Positions 26,204 to 34,410 of a DNA stretch of 64,000 nucleotides are shown piece by piece; the first letter of the stretch is position 1, and each line of letters opens with the position of its first letter. The notes beneath the pieces are model-generated. The model made no database searches. It worked only from the letters and a program-made list of their open reading frames with translations, and was not told the DNA's origin. Position numbers and translations under genes: made by a program. Origin of the DNA: an uncultured Ruminococcus sp. (lineage in GTDB: Bacteria; Bacillota; Clostridia; Oscillospirales; Acutalibacteraceae). The DNA is taken from assembly GCA_902767845.1 (NCBI GenBank), contig CACXIV010000001.1:109083-173082 (forward strand), in the 5' to 3' direction.

Positions 26204-26905
26204 TTATTTGATTTCGATCTTCTCGATAACAGGCTGCTGATCCTTGGGGATCGTTCCGTTGTTATCGGTGGGCTTGGCGTCCTTAGCGATCTTGTCAACA
26301 ACGCTCATGCCCTTTGTAACAACTCCGAATCCGGCGTACTGGCCGTCGAGGAAGGTGCTGTCGTCCTGTACGATAAAGAACTGCGAGCTTGCGCTGTCAA
26401 AATCCTGCGAGCGAGCCATTGACATTACGCCTCTGACGTGGCTGAGATTGTTGTTCACGCCGTTAGCTGTGAATTCGCCCTTGATCTTCTCGTCGTTGCC
26501 GCCTGTGCCGTTGCCGAGAGGATCGCCGCCCTGGATCATAAAGCCCTCCATTATCCTGTGGAAGGTCAGACCGTTGTAAAAGCCGCTTTTTGCGAGCTTT
26601 GTAAAGTTCTCAACGGTGATAGGGGCGATATCGGGAAGAAGTGCGAACTCGATCTCGCCGTAATCTTTTACGGTGATCGTGCCCGTTACCGCGTTGTCGG
26701 GGATCTTAACGTCGCCGGTGTAAGCGTCTCCGGCTGTGGATTTTGCTGATTTGGGCGAAGCCGAGATCGCCGAGGTCTGGCTTTCCGTCTTTTCTGATTT
26801 TGAAGATGAATCTTTGCCGCAGCCTGCGAGCGCCAATGCGGAGAACGCGAGCATGATCACAAGCAGCAGAGCTGTGGCTTTGGTTGCCGTGGATTTGATA
26901 TTCAT
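26204..26905 (-). CDS. Cyclophilin-type peptidyl-prolyl isomerase lipoprotein
   Basis: 233 aa. Lipoprotein signal with AFSALALAGCGKD, Ser/Lys-rich linker to about residue 70, then a cyclophilin domain: FHRIMEGFMIQGGDP, NNLSHVRGVMSMAR and SQFFIV, including the catalytic Arg of FHRI. Assists folding of exported proteins at the membrane surface. RBS AAGGAAG, own promoter and terminator. Confidence 0.93.
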   Translation of the reverse strand: MNIKSTATKATALLLVIMLAFSALALAGCGKDSSSKSEKTESQTSAISASPKSAKSTAGDAYTGDVKIPDNAVTGTITVKDYGEIEFALLPDIAPITVENFTKLAKSGFYNGLTFHRIMEGFMIQGGDPLGNGTGGNDEKIKGEFTANGVNNNLSHVRGVMSMARSQDFDSASSQFFIVQDDSTFLDGQYAGFGVVTKGMSVVDKIAKDAKPTDNNGTIPKDQQPVIEKIEIK

Positions 26906-26936
26906 ATTAACTTCCTTCCTTTTTTAGTCGGATACT

Positions 26937-26965
26937 ATTCTATCATTTTTTTAAAAACAAATCAA
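26937..26965 (-). promoter_or_regulatory. Promoter of the cyclophilin gene
   Basis: Minus strand TTGATT (26960-26965), 17-bp spacer, TAGAAT (26937-26942). Confidence 0.6.
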
Positions 26966-26970
26966 CCTAT

Positions 26971-26999
26971 TTGACACAAAAATGTTATTATGATAAAAT
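26971..26999 (+). promoter_or_regulatory. Promoter of the polysaccharide ABC exporter
   Basis: TTGACA (26971-26976), 17-bp spacer, TAAAAT (26994-26999). Transcription would begin near 27006, after the ATG at 26990, which decides the start of the next gene. Confidence 0.65.
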
Positions 27000-27031
27000 T
27001 TAATACAGATTTTGATTCGGAAGTGAAGCTT

Positions 27032-27871
27032 GTGAATAACGATATAACATATGTCAGCTCCAAACACAAACTGTTTAACGTAAATTTAAAGGAGATATGG
27101 CAGTACCGCGACCTGATACTACTGTTTGTAAAACGCGATCTCACTACCTCGTACAAGCAGACTATCCTGGGACCGCTGTGGATTTTGATTAATCCCTTGC
27201 TCTCTACAACGGTGTTCACGGTTATATTCGGAATCATCGCCGGTATCCCGACCGACGGCATGCCGCAGTTTTTGTTCTACATGTCCGGCAATATCCTGTG
27301 GGGATTCTTCTCAAGCTGCCTTAACCGCGGCTCGGGAACATTTTTGGGTAACGTAAGGCTGTTCGGAAAGGTGTATTTTCCGAGGCTCGTAATGCCGATC
27401 TCAGGTATAATCTATAATCTCGTGAACTTCTTTCTGCAAACGTCCGTATTCGTAATACTTGTTATCGTCTACGCCGTGATCGGCGCGAACGTTCATCCCA
27501 ACTGGCTTATCGCGCTTACGCCGCTTTTGGTGCTTCAAACCGCGATGCTCGGCACCGGAATGGGGCTTATTATCTCCTCGATCACCACAAAGTACAGGGA
27601 TCTTAATGTGCTTGTCGGTTTCGGAGTATCGCTTTTGATGTACATTACGCCGGTGGTTTATCCGATCTCTCAGGTGCCCGTGAATTTCCGCTGGCTCATG
27701 CTTTTGAACCCGGTCGCGCCTATAGTGGAGACCTACCGCTGCGCGTTTTTGGGCAGGGGAAGCTTTGAATGGCCGTTTTTGCTTATCAGCCTTGCGGTCA
27801 CGGCAGGACTGCTCTTCTGGGGCGTAGTTGTGTTTAACAAGGTAGAGAAGAACTTTATTGATACGGTGTGA
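27032..27871 (+). CDS. ABC-2 type permease, polysaccharide export
   Basis: 279 aa with six predicted membrane helices; the segment RDLTTSYKQTILGPLWILI is the cytosolic interface motif of the TagG/Wzm/RfbA group, which exports lipid-linked teichoic acid, O-antigen or capsule chains. The frame is open from ATG 26990, but that codon lies before the predicted transcription start and lacks a ribosome site; GTG 27032 has GGAAG eight bases upstream and is preferred. Translationally coupled to the ATPase gene. No glycosyltransferases are near. Confidence 0.88.
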   Translation: MNNDITYVSSKHKLFNVNLKEIWQYRDLILLFVKRDLTTSYKQTILGPLWILINPLLSTTVFTVIFGIIAGIPTDGMPQFLFYMSGNILWGFFSSCLNRGSGTFLGNVRLFGKVYFPRLVMPISGIIYNLVNFFLQTSVFVILVIVYAVIGANVHPNWLIALTPLLVLQTAMLGTGMGLIISSITTKYRDLNVLVGFGVSLLMYITPVVYPISQVPVNFRWLMLLNPVAPIVETYRCAFLGRGSFEWPFLLISLAVTAGLLFWGVVVFNKVEKNFIDTV

Positions 27872-27873
27872 TT

Positions 27874-29151
27874 ATGTTGGAAATGAGAGAAAACTGCGTT
27901 ATTAAAACCGAACATCTTTCCAAGGAATACCGCCTCGGGGTTATCGGCACGGGCACGCTCAGGCGCGACCTTCAAAGCTGGTACGCTAAGCGCCGCGGCA
28001 GGGAGGATCCCAACTCGATCATCGGCACGCCCGATTATGAAAAAGGCGACAGCTTTTTGGCGCTTGACGACGTTAATATCGAGATCAACCGCGGAGAGCG
28101 CGTCGGGATAATCGGCGCTAACGGAGCCGGCAAATCAACTCTTTTAAAGCTTTTGTCGCGCGTTACCTCGCCGACTGACGGCAGCTTTCAGTTCAGGGGA
28201 AGGATCGCCAGCATGCTCGAGGTCGGAACAGGCTTCCACGCAGAGCTTACCGGCAGGGAGAATATTTACCTCAACGGCGCAATCCTCGGCATGAACCGCT
28301 CCGAGGTAAGCGCTAAGATCGACGATATCATCAGCTTTTCCGAGTGCGAGAAGTTCATTGACACCCCAGTAAAGCGGTATTCAAGCGGAATGTTCGTAAA
28401 GCTCGCTTTCTCGGTTGCGGCGCACCTCGACGCCGAGATAATGATAATGGACGAGGTTTTGGCGGTGGGCGATATGCGCTTCCAGAGAAAATGCCTGAAA
28501 AAGATGCGCGAGCTCGCCGAGCAGGAGGAGAGGACGGTTCTCTACGTCTCGCACAATATGAGCACCATCCAGGAGCTTTGCAACCGGTGCATCGTGCTCG
28601 AACAGGGCAAGGTGATCTTTGACGGCGATGTCGACGAGGCGATCAAGTGCTACCTCGGAGGAGAGAACGACGAGTTTTTCTCCGCCGAATATGAAGACGA
28701 CAAGTACAAGGACAAGGTAAACAACAATCTGCTCTGCCTTGAGCGTGTAAAATACAACGGAAGAACGACCAATATCTTTTATCCCGGAGAAAAAATGCTT
28801 CTCCAGCTCGAATGGAAAAACCTTATGGATATCGACAACCTCAATCTCAGGATAGAGGTGTACGATTACCGCAGGTATCCGATCACGTCCTTCCTCGCGG
28901 AGAATATTTACAAGGGTAAAAGCGGAGAAAACGGTTCGCTGCGCCTCGGTCTTGATATTGACATGCTCACTCAGGGCGTCTATTATACGAGGTATGTTTT
29001 CACCAGCAGCCTAAAGCCGGACGCGGAGCCCGAGACAGTCGAGGCGGCTTCGGGACTTGTGTTCAGAAAAACAAGGCGCAACGTCGGCTCGCAGCCGTGG
29101 AAAAAGTCATGGGGCAGCGTAGTTTTGGGCGAGGCTGAGATAATAGAGTAA
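27874..29151 (+). CDS. ABC exporter ATPase with C-terminal carbohydrate-binding-like domain
   Basis: 425 aa, longer than a bare ATPase. Residues 1-245 hold Walker A GANGAGKST, the YSSGMFVKLAFSVA signature and Walker B IMIMDEVLAVGD, as in TagH/Wzt. About 255-425 is a beta-rich extension like the Wzt C-terminal domain that recognises the cap of the exported glycan. Start could also be GTG 27868, overlapping the permease stop, or ATG 27883; none has a strong ribosome site, so coupling is likely. The substrate glycan is unknown. Confidence 0.9.
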   Translation: MLEMRENCVIKTEHLSKEYRLGVIGTGTLRRDLQSWYAKRRGREDPNSIIGTPDYEKGDSFLALDDVNIEINRGERVGIIGANGAGKSTLLKLLSRVTSPTDGSFQFRGRIASMLEVGTGFHAELTGRENIYLNGAILGMNRSEVSAKIDDIISFSECEKFIDTPVKRYSSGMFVKLAFSVAAHLDAEIMIMDEVLAVGDMRFQRKCLKKMRELAEQEERTVLYVSHNMSTIQELCNRCIVLEQGKVIFDGDVDEAIKCYLGGENDEFFSAEYEDDKYKDKVNNNLLCLERVKYNGRTTNIFYPGEKMLLQLEWKNLMDIDNLNLRIEVYDYRRYPITSFLAENIYKGKSGENGSLRLGLDIDMLTQGVYYTRYVFTSSLKPDAEPETVEAASGLVFRKTRRNVGSQPWKKSWGSVVLGEAEIIE

Positions 29152-29185
29152 AACTGATCAAAAAACAAAATTCCTTCAAACAACA

Positions 29186-29222
29186 GCAGGGACGGTACAA
29201 AACCGCCCCTGCGTAATTTTTT
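29186..29222. terminator. Bidirectional terminator, exporter operon / maf
   Basis: GCAGGGACGGT 29186-29196 with ACCGCCCCTGC 29202-29212, one mismatch, T-run downstream. Confidence 0.7.
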
Positions 29223-29770
29223 TATCTGTCAAATAGTCTTCTTTTCAGCTCCGCAACGGGAAGCCCGACTACATTGAAGTAATCGCCTCTTATCTGCTTG
29301 ATGAGCACGCCGCCCTTGCCCTGAATACCGTAGGCGCCTGCCTTGTCCATCGGTTCGCCTGTAGCGACGTATTCAAGGATCTCCTCGTCGCTGAGCTTGT
29401 AAAACTCCACCTCGGTCACCTTTGAAAAGCTTATCGGTTCGCCTTTGCCGTAGATCGCGCAGCCGGTTATTACCCTGTGCGTCCTGCCCGACAACATCTT
29501 CAAAATATGAGCGGCGGCTTTATCGGACTTAGGCTTTCCGATCATCTGGTTATCAATAAATACGCCTGTGTCGCAGCCGATAACTACGTCGTCCGGATGA
29601 AGCCTGTAAACGGCGGCGGCCTTTTTGCGCGCCAGATATTCGGGGATATCGTAAAGTCCGACGTTTGAGTCAAGGCTCTCGTCTATATCCGCTGGGATTA
29701 TCTTAAAATTTTCGCAGATCAGATCGAGAAGCTCCTTGCGCCGCGGTGAAGCGGAAGCTAAAATAATCAT
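29222..29770 (-). CDS. maf: Maf family nucleoside triphosphate pyrophosphatase
   Basis: 182 aa. ILASASPRRKELLDL at the start, DADIDES-like DIDESLD, GCDTGVFIDNQMIGKPKS and SGRTHRVITGC are the Maf motifs. Hydrolyses dTTP/UTP or modified nucleotides; overproduction blocks septation in Bacillus. RBS AGAGGTAATATT. Divergent from cysK. Confidence 0.95.
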   Translation of the reverse strand: MIILASASPRRKELLDLICENFKIIPADIDESLDSNVGLYDIPEYLARKKAAAVYRLHPDDVVIGCDTGVFIDNQMIGKPKSDKAAAHILKMLSGRTHRVITGCAIYGKGEPISFSKVTEVEFYKLSDEEILEYVATGEPMDKAGAYGIQGKGGVLIKQIRGDYFNVVGLPVAELKRRLFDR

Positions 29771-29842
29771 AATATTACCTCTTTTCGGTATATATTTTAC
29801 TATAGAAAAAGCGGTTTGTAAATATAATTTTAAAATAGGGGG

Positions 29843-29871
29843 TTGACATATCCGTTTTGCGGTGCTATAAT
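29843..29871 (+). promoter_or_regulatory. cysK promoter
   Basis: Perfect consensus TTGACA (29843-29848), 17-bp spacer, TATAAT (29866-29871). Leaves a leader of about 127 nt before the cysK ATG. Confidence 0.85.
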
Positions 29872-29922
29872 AAACCTACCAAACACGTAGGAATAGTAAA
29901 TATTGAGAAAGGTATGTTGGTC

Positions 29923-30021
29923 ATGTTAGGTACAAAACGATGTTGGTTTTGCGGTAAATTAAAACATATCCAAAATCAAAATCAATTATTAAGGAGTAAT
30001 TATTATGAAAGTATACGATAA
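29923..30021 (+). CDS. Leader ORF with cysteine codons overlapping cysK
   Basis: 32-codon frame, [13 protein letters not shown] at its start, with Cys7 (TGT) and Cys10 (TGC), placed inside the cysK leader transcript. GAGAAAGG at 29905-29912 gives ten bases of spacing to ATG 29923 (an earlier in-frame ATG, 29914, is too close). It runs through the cysK ribosome site (AAGGAG 29991-29996) and stops 17 bases into cysK in another frame. CAAAAC 29933-29938 and GTTTTG 29946-29951 form a hairpin over the Cys codons. Cys codons in a leader before a cysteine synthase suggest translation-based sensing of cysteine. Not proven to be translated. Confidence 0.5.
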   Translation: MLGTKRCWFCGKLKHIQNQNQLLRSNYYESIR

Positions 30022-30934
30022 GATCACAGACATCATCGGCAAAACGCCTCTTTTAAGACTCAGCAACTATATTGATGAGAACAACCTCGAAGCGGATGTT
30101 TTCGCGAAGCTTGAGTATTTCAATCCCGCCGGAAGCGTCAAGGACAGGATAGCCAAGGCTATGATCGACGACGCCGAGGCTAAGGGCGTCATCAAGCCCG
30201 GCGCGGTCATTATCGAGCCCACCAGCGGCAACACTGGTATCGGACTCGCGTCCGTCGCCGCTTCGCGCGGATACAAGATCATCCTCACAATGCCCGAGAC
30301 CATGAGCGTCGAGCGCCGCAATCTTCTTAAGGCATACGGCGCAGAGCTTGTGCTTACAGACGGCGCCAAGGGAATGAAGGGCGCTATCGAAAAGGCTAAC
30401 GAGCTTGCAGCTCAGACTCCCAACAGCTTTATCCCCAGTCAGTTCAAGAATCCTGCGAATCCCGAGATCCACACAAGGACTACCGGTCCCGAGATCTGGG
30501 AGGATACCGACGGAAAGGTCGATATTTTCGTTGCGGGCGTAGGTACAGGCGGCACGCTTTCGGGCGTAGGCAAGTTCCTCAAGAGCAAGAATCCCGGAGT
30601 AAAGGTCGTCGCGGTAGAGCCCGCGGGCTCTCCGGTGCTCTCAAAGGGAACTCCCGGACCGCATAAGATCCAGGGAATCGGCGCAGGTTTCGTGCCCGAT
30701 ACTCTCGACACCGGTATCTATGACGAGATCATTCCCGTAGAAAACGAGGACGCCTTCAAAACAGGCAGGGCTCTTGCTAAAGGCGAGGGAGTGCTTGTCG
30801 GAATTTCCTCGGGCGCGGCTGTATGGGCGGCTTCGCAGCTCGCCAAGCGCCCCGAGAACAAGGGCAAGATCATTGTTGCTCTGCTTCCCGATACGGGCGA
30901 GCGCTACCTTTCGACACCTATGTTCACCGAGTGA
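30005..30934 (+). CDS. cysK: Cysteine synthase A (O-acetylserine sulfhydrylase)
   Basis: 309 aa, typical. PLP enzyme making cysteine from O-acetylserine and sulfide. [14 protein letters not shown] contains the PLP lysine, [11 protein letters not shown] the substrate loop, and GTGGTLSG the phosphate-binding loop. RBS AAGGAG nine bases before ATG. Followed by a hairpin terminator, so alone in its transcript apart from the leader ORF. Confidence 0.97.
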   Translation: MKVYDKITDIIGKTPLLRLSNYIDENNLEADVFAKLEYFNPAGSVKDRIAKAMIDDAEAKGVIKPGAVIIEPTSGNTGIGLASVAASRGYKIILTMPETMSVERRNLLKAYGAELVLTDGAKGMKGAIEKANELAAQTPNSFIPSQFKNPANPEIHTRTTGPEIWEDTDGKVDIFVAGVGTGGTLSGVGKFLKSKNPGVKVVAVEPAGSPVLSKGTPGPHKIQGIGAGFVPDTLDTGIYDEIIPVENEDAFKTGRALAKGEGVLVGISSGAAVWAASQLAKRPENKGKIIVALLPDTGERYLSTPMFTE

Positions 30935-30960
30935 TTTGTCCCGAACTGAATAGAAAAACA

Positions 30961-30991
30961 GCGGCTCTGCCTCATGGCATGAGCCGCGTTT
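30961..30991 (+). terminator. cysK terminator
   Basis: GCGGCTC 30961-30967 with GAGCCGC 30981-30987, inner TGCC/GGCA, then TTTT. Confidence 0.75.
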
Positions 30992-31013
30992 TCATGCGTA
31001 AAACAACGGGTAC

Positions 31014-31042
31014 TTGATTTATTTGAAAAATAGTAGTAAAAT
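31014..31042 (+). promoter_or_regulatory. ilvA-ridA promoter
   Basis: TTGATT (31014-31019), 17-bp spacer, TAAAAT (31037-31042). Confidence 0.6.
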
Positions 31043-31084
31043 AGTGGGGTATAAATTTATGGAGTAAAAAAGGAAGTGTACGAA

Positions 31085-32278
31085 TTGTTAACACTTGATA
31101 AGATCTATCACGCGTCCTATGTGCTTAAGGACGTCATCAGACCGACCCACATCGTAAAGGCTCCCGCCATCACCGACGAGTGCGAGGTTTATTTAAAACC
31201 CGAGAACCTGCAGATAACAGGCTCGTTCAAGGTCAGGGGCTCGGGCTACAAGATCTCGCAGCTTTCCGAGGAGGAAAAGGCGAGGGGAGTTATCGCCTGC
31301 TCTGCAGGCAACCATGCCCAGGGCGTGGCGCTCGCCGCCACAAAGTACGGCATAAAGTCGCTCATCTGTCTGCCCGACGGCGCTCCTATCTCAAAGGTAG
31401 AGGCAACAAAGGGCTACGGAGCCGAGGTTTGCATGGTCAAGGGCGTGTATGACGACGCCTACAACGAGGCGCTGAGGCTCAGGGACGAAAAGAATTACAC
31501 CTTTATCCATCCCTTCGACGACGAGAACGTCATCGCGGGACAGGGCACCATCGGACTTGAGATACTCAACGAGATGCCCGACGTCGACGCGGTAGTCGCT
31601 GCGATAGGCGGCGGAGGACTTCTCTCCGGCGTAGCCTGCGCCATAAAGGGACTCAACCCCAACATCAAGGTCTACGGCGTCCAGGCGGAGGGAGCTCCCT
31701 CGATGTACGAGTCGATCAAACAGGGCAAGCCCGTATCGCTCGACAAGGTGTCGACCATCGCCGACGGTATCCAGGTCAAGGAGCCCGGCGAGCATACGTT
31801 TGAGTACGTCAAAAAGTACGTGGACGACATCGTCACCGTAAGCGACGACGAGATCGCCTCAGCTATATTAAAACTCATTGAGACCCAGAAAATGATCGCG
31901 GAGGGCGCCGGCGCGGCTCCGCTCGCGGCGATAATGTACAACAAGCTCCCCGTCAAGGGAAAGAAGGTCGTCTGCATCGTTTCAGGCGGTAATATCGACG
32001 TTACTATCCTCAACCGAGTTATCAAGCGCGGACTTCTCATGAGCGGCAGACAGCAGACTCTTTGCATCGAGCTCCAGGATAAACCCGGTCAGCTCCTCGC
32101 GGTTTCCAAGATCATCGCCGACCGCGGCGCGAACGTCATCTCCGTTCATCACGAGAGAGCCGGAGAGGGCTCCGACGTAAACGGCTGCTATCTCAGGATC
32201 GTGCTCGAGACAAGGAATTTCGACCACGTAAGAGAGATCTCAAAGGCTTTGACAGACAGCGGCTTCAAGCTTGTGTAA
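31085..32278 (+). CDS. ilvA: Threonine ammonia-lyase with C-terminal ACT domain
   Basis: 397 aa. PLP enzyme turning threonine into 2-oxobutyrate. KPENLQITGSFKVRG holds the PLP lysine, SAGNHAQG and GGGGLLSG the cofactor loops; an ACT regulatory domain occupies about 325-397 (LCIELQDKPGQLLAVSKII). Length and single ACT match the TdcB-like/short IlvA type. The GTG at 31076 overlaps the ribosome site AAAGGAAG, so the real start is TTG 31085, eight bases after it. ridA follows 78 bases later. Confidence 0.92.
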   Translation: MLTLDKIYHASYVLKDVIRPTHIVKAPAITDECEVYLKPENLQITGSFKVRGSGYKISQLSEEEKARGVIACSAGNHAQGVALAATKYGIKSLICLPDGAPISKVEATKGYGAEVCMVKGVYDDAYNEALRLRDEKNYTFIHPFDDENVIAGQGTIGLEILNEMPDVDAVVAAIGGGGLLSGVACAIKGLNPNIKVYGVQAEGAPSMYESIKQGKPVSLDKVSTIADGIQVKEPGEHTFEYVKKYVDDIVTVSDDEIASAILKLIETQKMIAEGAGAAPLAAIMYNKLPVKGKKVVCIVSGGNIDVTILNRVIKRGLLMSGRQQTLCIELQDKPGQLLAVSKIIADRGANVISVHHERAGEGSDVNGCYLRIVLETRNFDHVREISKALTDSGFKLV

Positions 32279-32356
32279 CGATCCGCTTGTTTCAGCCGTC
32301 CTTAAAGGCGGTTATTTGATAAAAGCAAAAATCTGATAATATACGGAGGAATCAAA

Positions 32357-32728
32357 ATGGAAAAAGTATATACTAAAAACGCTCCCGACGCGATCGGTCC
32401 CTATTCTCAGGCGGTAAAGGTAAACGGACTTGTTTTCACTTCCGGACAGATCGCCATCAACCCCGAGATCGGCGACGTCGAGGCGACCACTATCGAGGCT
32501 CAGACCGAGCAGGTCTGCACCAATCTCAAAAATGTTCTCGAGGCTTCCGGAAGTTCGCTCGACAAGGCTGTTAAGACCGTTTGCTTCTTGGCTGATATGA
32601 ACGACTTTGCTGCGTTCAACGCCGTATACGGCAAGTATTTCACCTCAAAGCCCGCGCGTTCCTGCGTGGCGGTAAAGACGCTCCCCAAGAATGTTCTTGT
32701 TGAGGTAGAGGTCATCGCCGAGGTATAA
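32357..32728 (+). CDS. ridA: RidA family enamine/imine deaminase
   Basis: 123 aa, standard size. IGPYSQAVKVNGLVFTSGQ at the start and RSCVAVKTLPKNVLVEVEVIA (with the conserved Arg) at the end are RidA signatures. It hydrolyses reactive 2-aminocrotonate/2-aminoacrylate released by PLP dehydratases, matching its place after ilvA. RBS GGAGGAATCAAA. Trimer in the cytoplasm. Confidence 0.96.
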   Translation: MEKVYTKNAPDAIGPYSQAVKVNGLVFTSGQIAINPEIGDVEATTIEAQTEQVCTNLKNVLEASGSSLDKAVKTVCFLADMNDFAAFNAVYGKYFTSKPARSCVAVKTLPKNVLVEVEVIAEV

Positions 32729-32737
32729 AATTCACGG

Positions 32738-32765
32738 CACCGCTTCGGCGGTGTCTTTTTTTATA
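32738..32765 (+). terminator. ilvA-ridA terminator
   Basis: CACCGC-TTCG-GCGGTG (UUCG tetraloop) followed by TCTTTTTTT. Confidence 0.85.
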
Positions 32766-32822
32766 TCATTTCCCGTCAGCGCGATTTATTGTTTTAATAA
32801 ATCAGCGGCGCAAATGCTTTTT

Positions 32823-32850
32823 TCACCAAACCATACCCTGCGCATAAGAT
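32823..32850 (+). promoter_or_regulatory. Sigma-K-like promoter of dpaAB
   Basis: CACC (32823-32826), 15-bp spacer, CATAAGATG (32842-32850), one base off the sigma-K -10 form CATAnnnTA. spoVF in Bacillus is sigma-K controlled and a sigK gene lies at 46995-47690. Confidence 0.4.
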
Positions 32851-32882
32851 GTACTACAAAGTTATTACGGCAGGGTGTTTTT

Positions 32883-33755
32883 ATGACAGACAGAGTTAAG
32901 ACGATCGGAATCATAGGCGGCGACAAGCGCCAGTTATATCTCGCTGATTCATTTATAAAGGACGGCCGCAGGGTTATATTGGGCGGCTTCGACGCGCTCA
33001 AAAGCGTGGGGGAGATCGCGATCACGGACGTTAAGTCGGCGCTGAGCTACGGCGATATAATCATATTTCCGCTGCCGTCGGTAAGGTCGGACGGCAGCGT
33101 CAACGCGCCGTTTTCTCAGGGGAACATCTACCTTTCCGACGAGGAGATAGAGCTTATCAGGACAAAGCCGATCTTCGCCTCCTTCACGGAAAAGCTGCTT
33201 AGGGCGTATCCAAAGCTGAAAAGCAGTCCCGTGTTCGATTACGCCTCGCGCGAGGATTTCGCAATCCTCAACGCCGTTCCCACTGCAGAGGGAGCTATCG
33301 AGTGCGCCATGTGCGCCTATGAGGGAACGATCGCAGGCAGCAGGTCGCTTGTCGCGGGCTTCGGCAGGATCGGAAAGATACTCGCGTCTAAGCTAAAGGC
33401 GCTCGGCTCGTCGGTAACGGTCAGCGCGAGAAAATTCGAGGATCTGGCGTATATCAACGCGCTCGGCTACAAGGCGGAAAACACCGCGGAGTTGAAAAAA
33501 CTCAGCGGTTACGACCTTGTTTTCAACACCATCCCCGCGCTTATTTTCGACGAGGCTCTGCTTAAAAACACCGACCGCGATACCCTGATAATCGACCTCG
33601 CCTCGGCTCCGGGAGGAGTTGATTTCGAGGCGGCAAGGTCGCTGAAAATCGACGCGCAGCGCGCTTTGTCGCTACCCGGCAAATGCGCGCCAAAGACCGC
33701 GGCGGAAATTATAAAACAAACCGTAACTTTAATTCTTAAGGAGGTAAATTGGTGA
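32883..33755 (+). CDS. dpaA: Dipicolinate synthase subunit A
   Basis: 290 aa. NAD(P)-dependent dehydrogenase-like subunit that makes dipicolinic acid in the mother cell of a sporulating bacterium. GIIGGDKRQLYLADSF at the start, PLPSVRSDGSVNAP and VAGFGRIGKILA (Rossmann motif) are typical. Start ATG 32883 with AGGGTG upstream; a longer frame from 32751 would start in the ridA terminator. Overlaps dpaB (GTGA). Confidence 0.94.
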   Translation: MTDRVKTIGIIGGDKRQLYLADSFIKDGRRVILGGFDALKSVGEIAITDVKSALSYGDIIIFPLPSVRSDGSVNAPFSQGNIYLSDEEIELIRTKPIFASFTEKLLRAYPKLKSSPVFDYASREDFAILNAVPTAEGAIECAMCAYEGTIAGSRSLVAGFGRIGKILASKLKALGSSVTVSARKFEDLAYINALGYKAENTAELKKLSGYDLVFNTIPALIFDEALLKNTDRDTLIIDLASAPGGVDFEAARSLKIDAQRALSLPGKCAPKTAAEIIKQTVTLILKEVNW

Positions 33756-34324
33756 AAAAGGCGACCGTTGGTTTTGCAATGTGCGGTTCTTTTTGCACCT
33801 TTTCAAAGGCCTTTGAGCAAATGCGGAGGCTTGCGGAATCGGGCTACGACGTGATACCGATCATGTCAAAAAACGCCTGCTCCACAGACACTCGATTTGG
33901 CAGGGCGGAGGAAACGGTAAAAAAGGCGGAAGAGATAACTGGCAAAAAAGTGCTTAAAACCTCTGTCGAGACCGAGCCGATCGGTCCTAAGGATATGTGC
34001 GACCTGCTTATAATCGCCCCGTGCACGGGTAACACCTTGGCAAAGCTCGCGCTCGGAGTTACCGACACCTCGGTGACAATGGCTGCAAAGTCGCACCTCA
34101 GGGTGCAAAAGCCGGTGCTTTTATGCGTAGCCACTAACGACGCCCTTGGCGCGTCGGCGCAGAACATCGGCAGACTGCTTAACACAAAGAACATCTATTT
34201 CGTACCGCTCAGGCAGGACGATCCCGTAAAAAAGCCAAATTCGCTCGTGGCGGATTTTGACAAGATAGAAAGCTCCGCAGAGGCGGCGCTGAAAAGGGTA
34301 CAGATACAGCCTGTTTTTGAATAA
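33752..34324 (+). CDS. dpaB: Dipicolinate synthase subunit B
   Basis: 190 aa, flavoprotein-like subunit. VGFAMCGSFCTFSKAF, PIMSKNA and IIAPCTGNTLAKLALG match DpaB (SpoVFB). With DpaA it converts dihydrodipicolinate to DPA, the calcium chelator of spore cores. GTG 33752 has AAGGAGG seven bases upstream; TTG 33749 is too close to it. A strong terminator follows, so dpaAB form their own operon. Confidence 0.95.
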   Translation: MKKATVGFAMCGSFCTFSKAFEQMRRLAESGYDVIPIMSKNACSTDTRFGRAEETVKKAEEITGKKVLKTSVETEPIGPKDMCDLLIIAPCTGNTLAKLALGVTDTSVTMAAKSHLRVQKPVLLCVATNDALGASAQNIGRLLNTKNIYFVPLRQDDPVKKPNSLVADFDKIESSAEAALKRVQIQPVFE

Positions 34325-34338
34325 TCGAATAAAATATG

Positions 34339-34368
34339 CGCGGCGGGTATTGCTCCCGCCGCGTTTTT
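34339..34368 (+). terminator. dpaAB terminator
   Basis: CGCGGCGGG 34339-34347 with CCCGCCGCG 34355-34363, then TTTTT. Confidence 0.85.
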
Positions 34369-34410
34369 GTGATAAAATCAATATGTATAATCAGGACAGA
34401 GAGGTAATTT

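Noticed and set aside
26990-27031. Longer N-terminus of the ABC permease from ATG 26990
   Set aside because: The ATG precedes the predicted transcription start and has no ribosome site.
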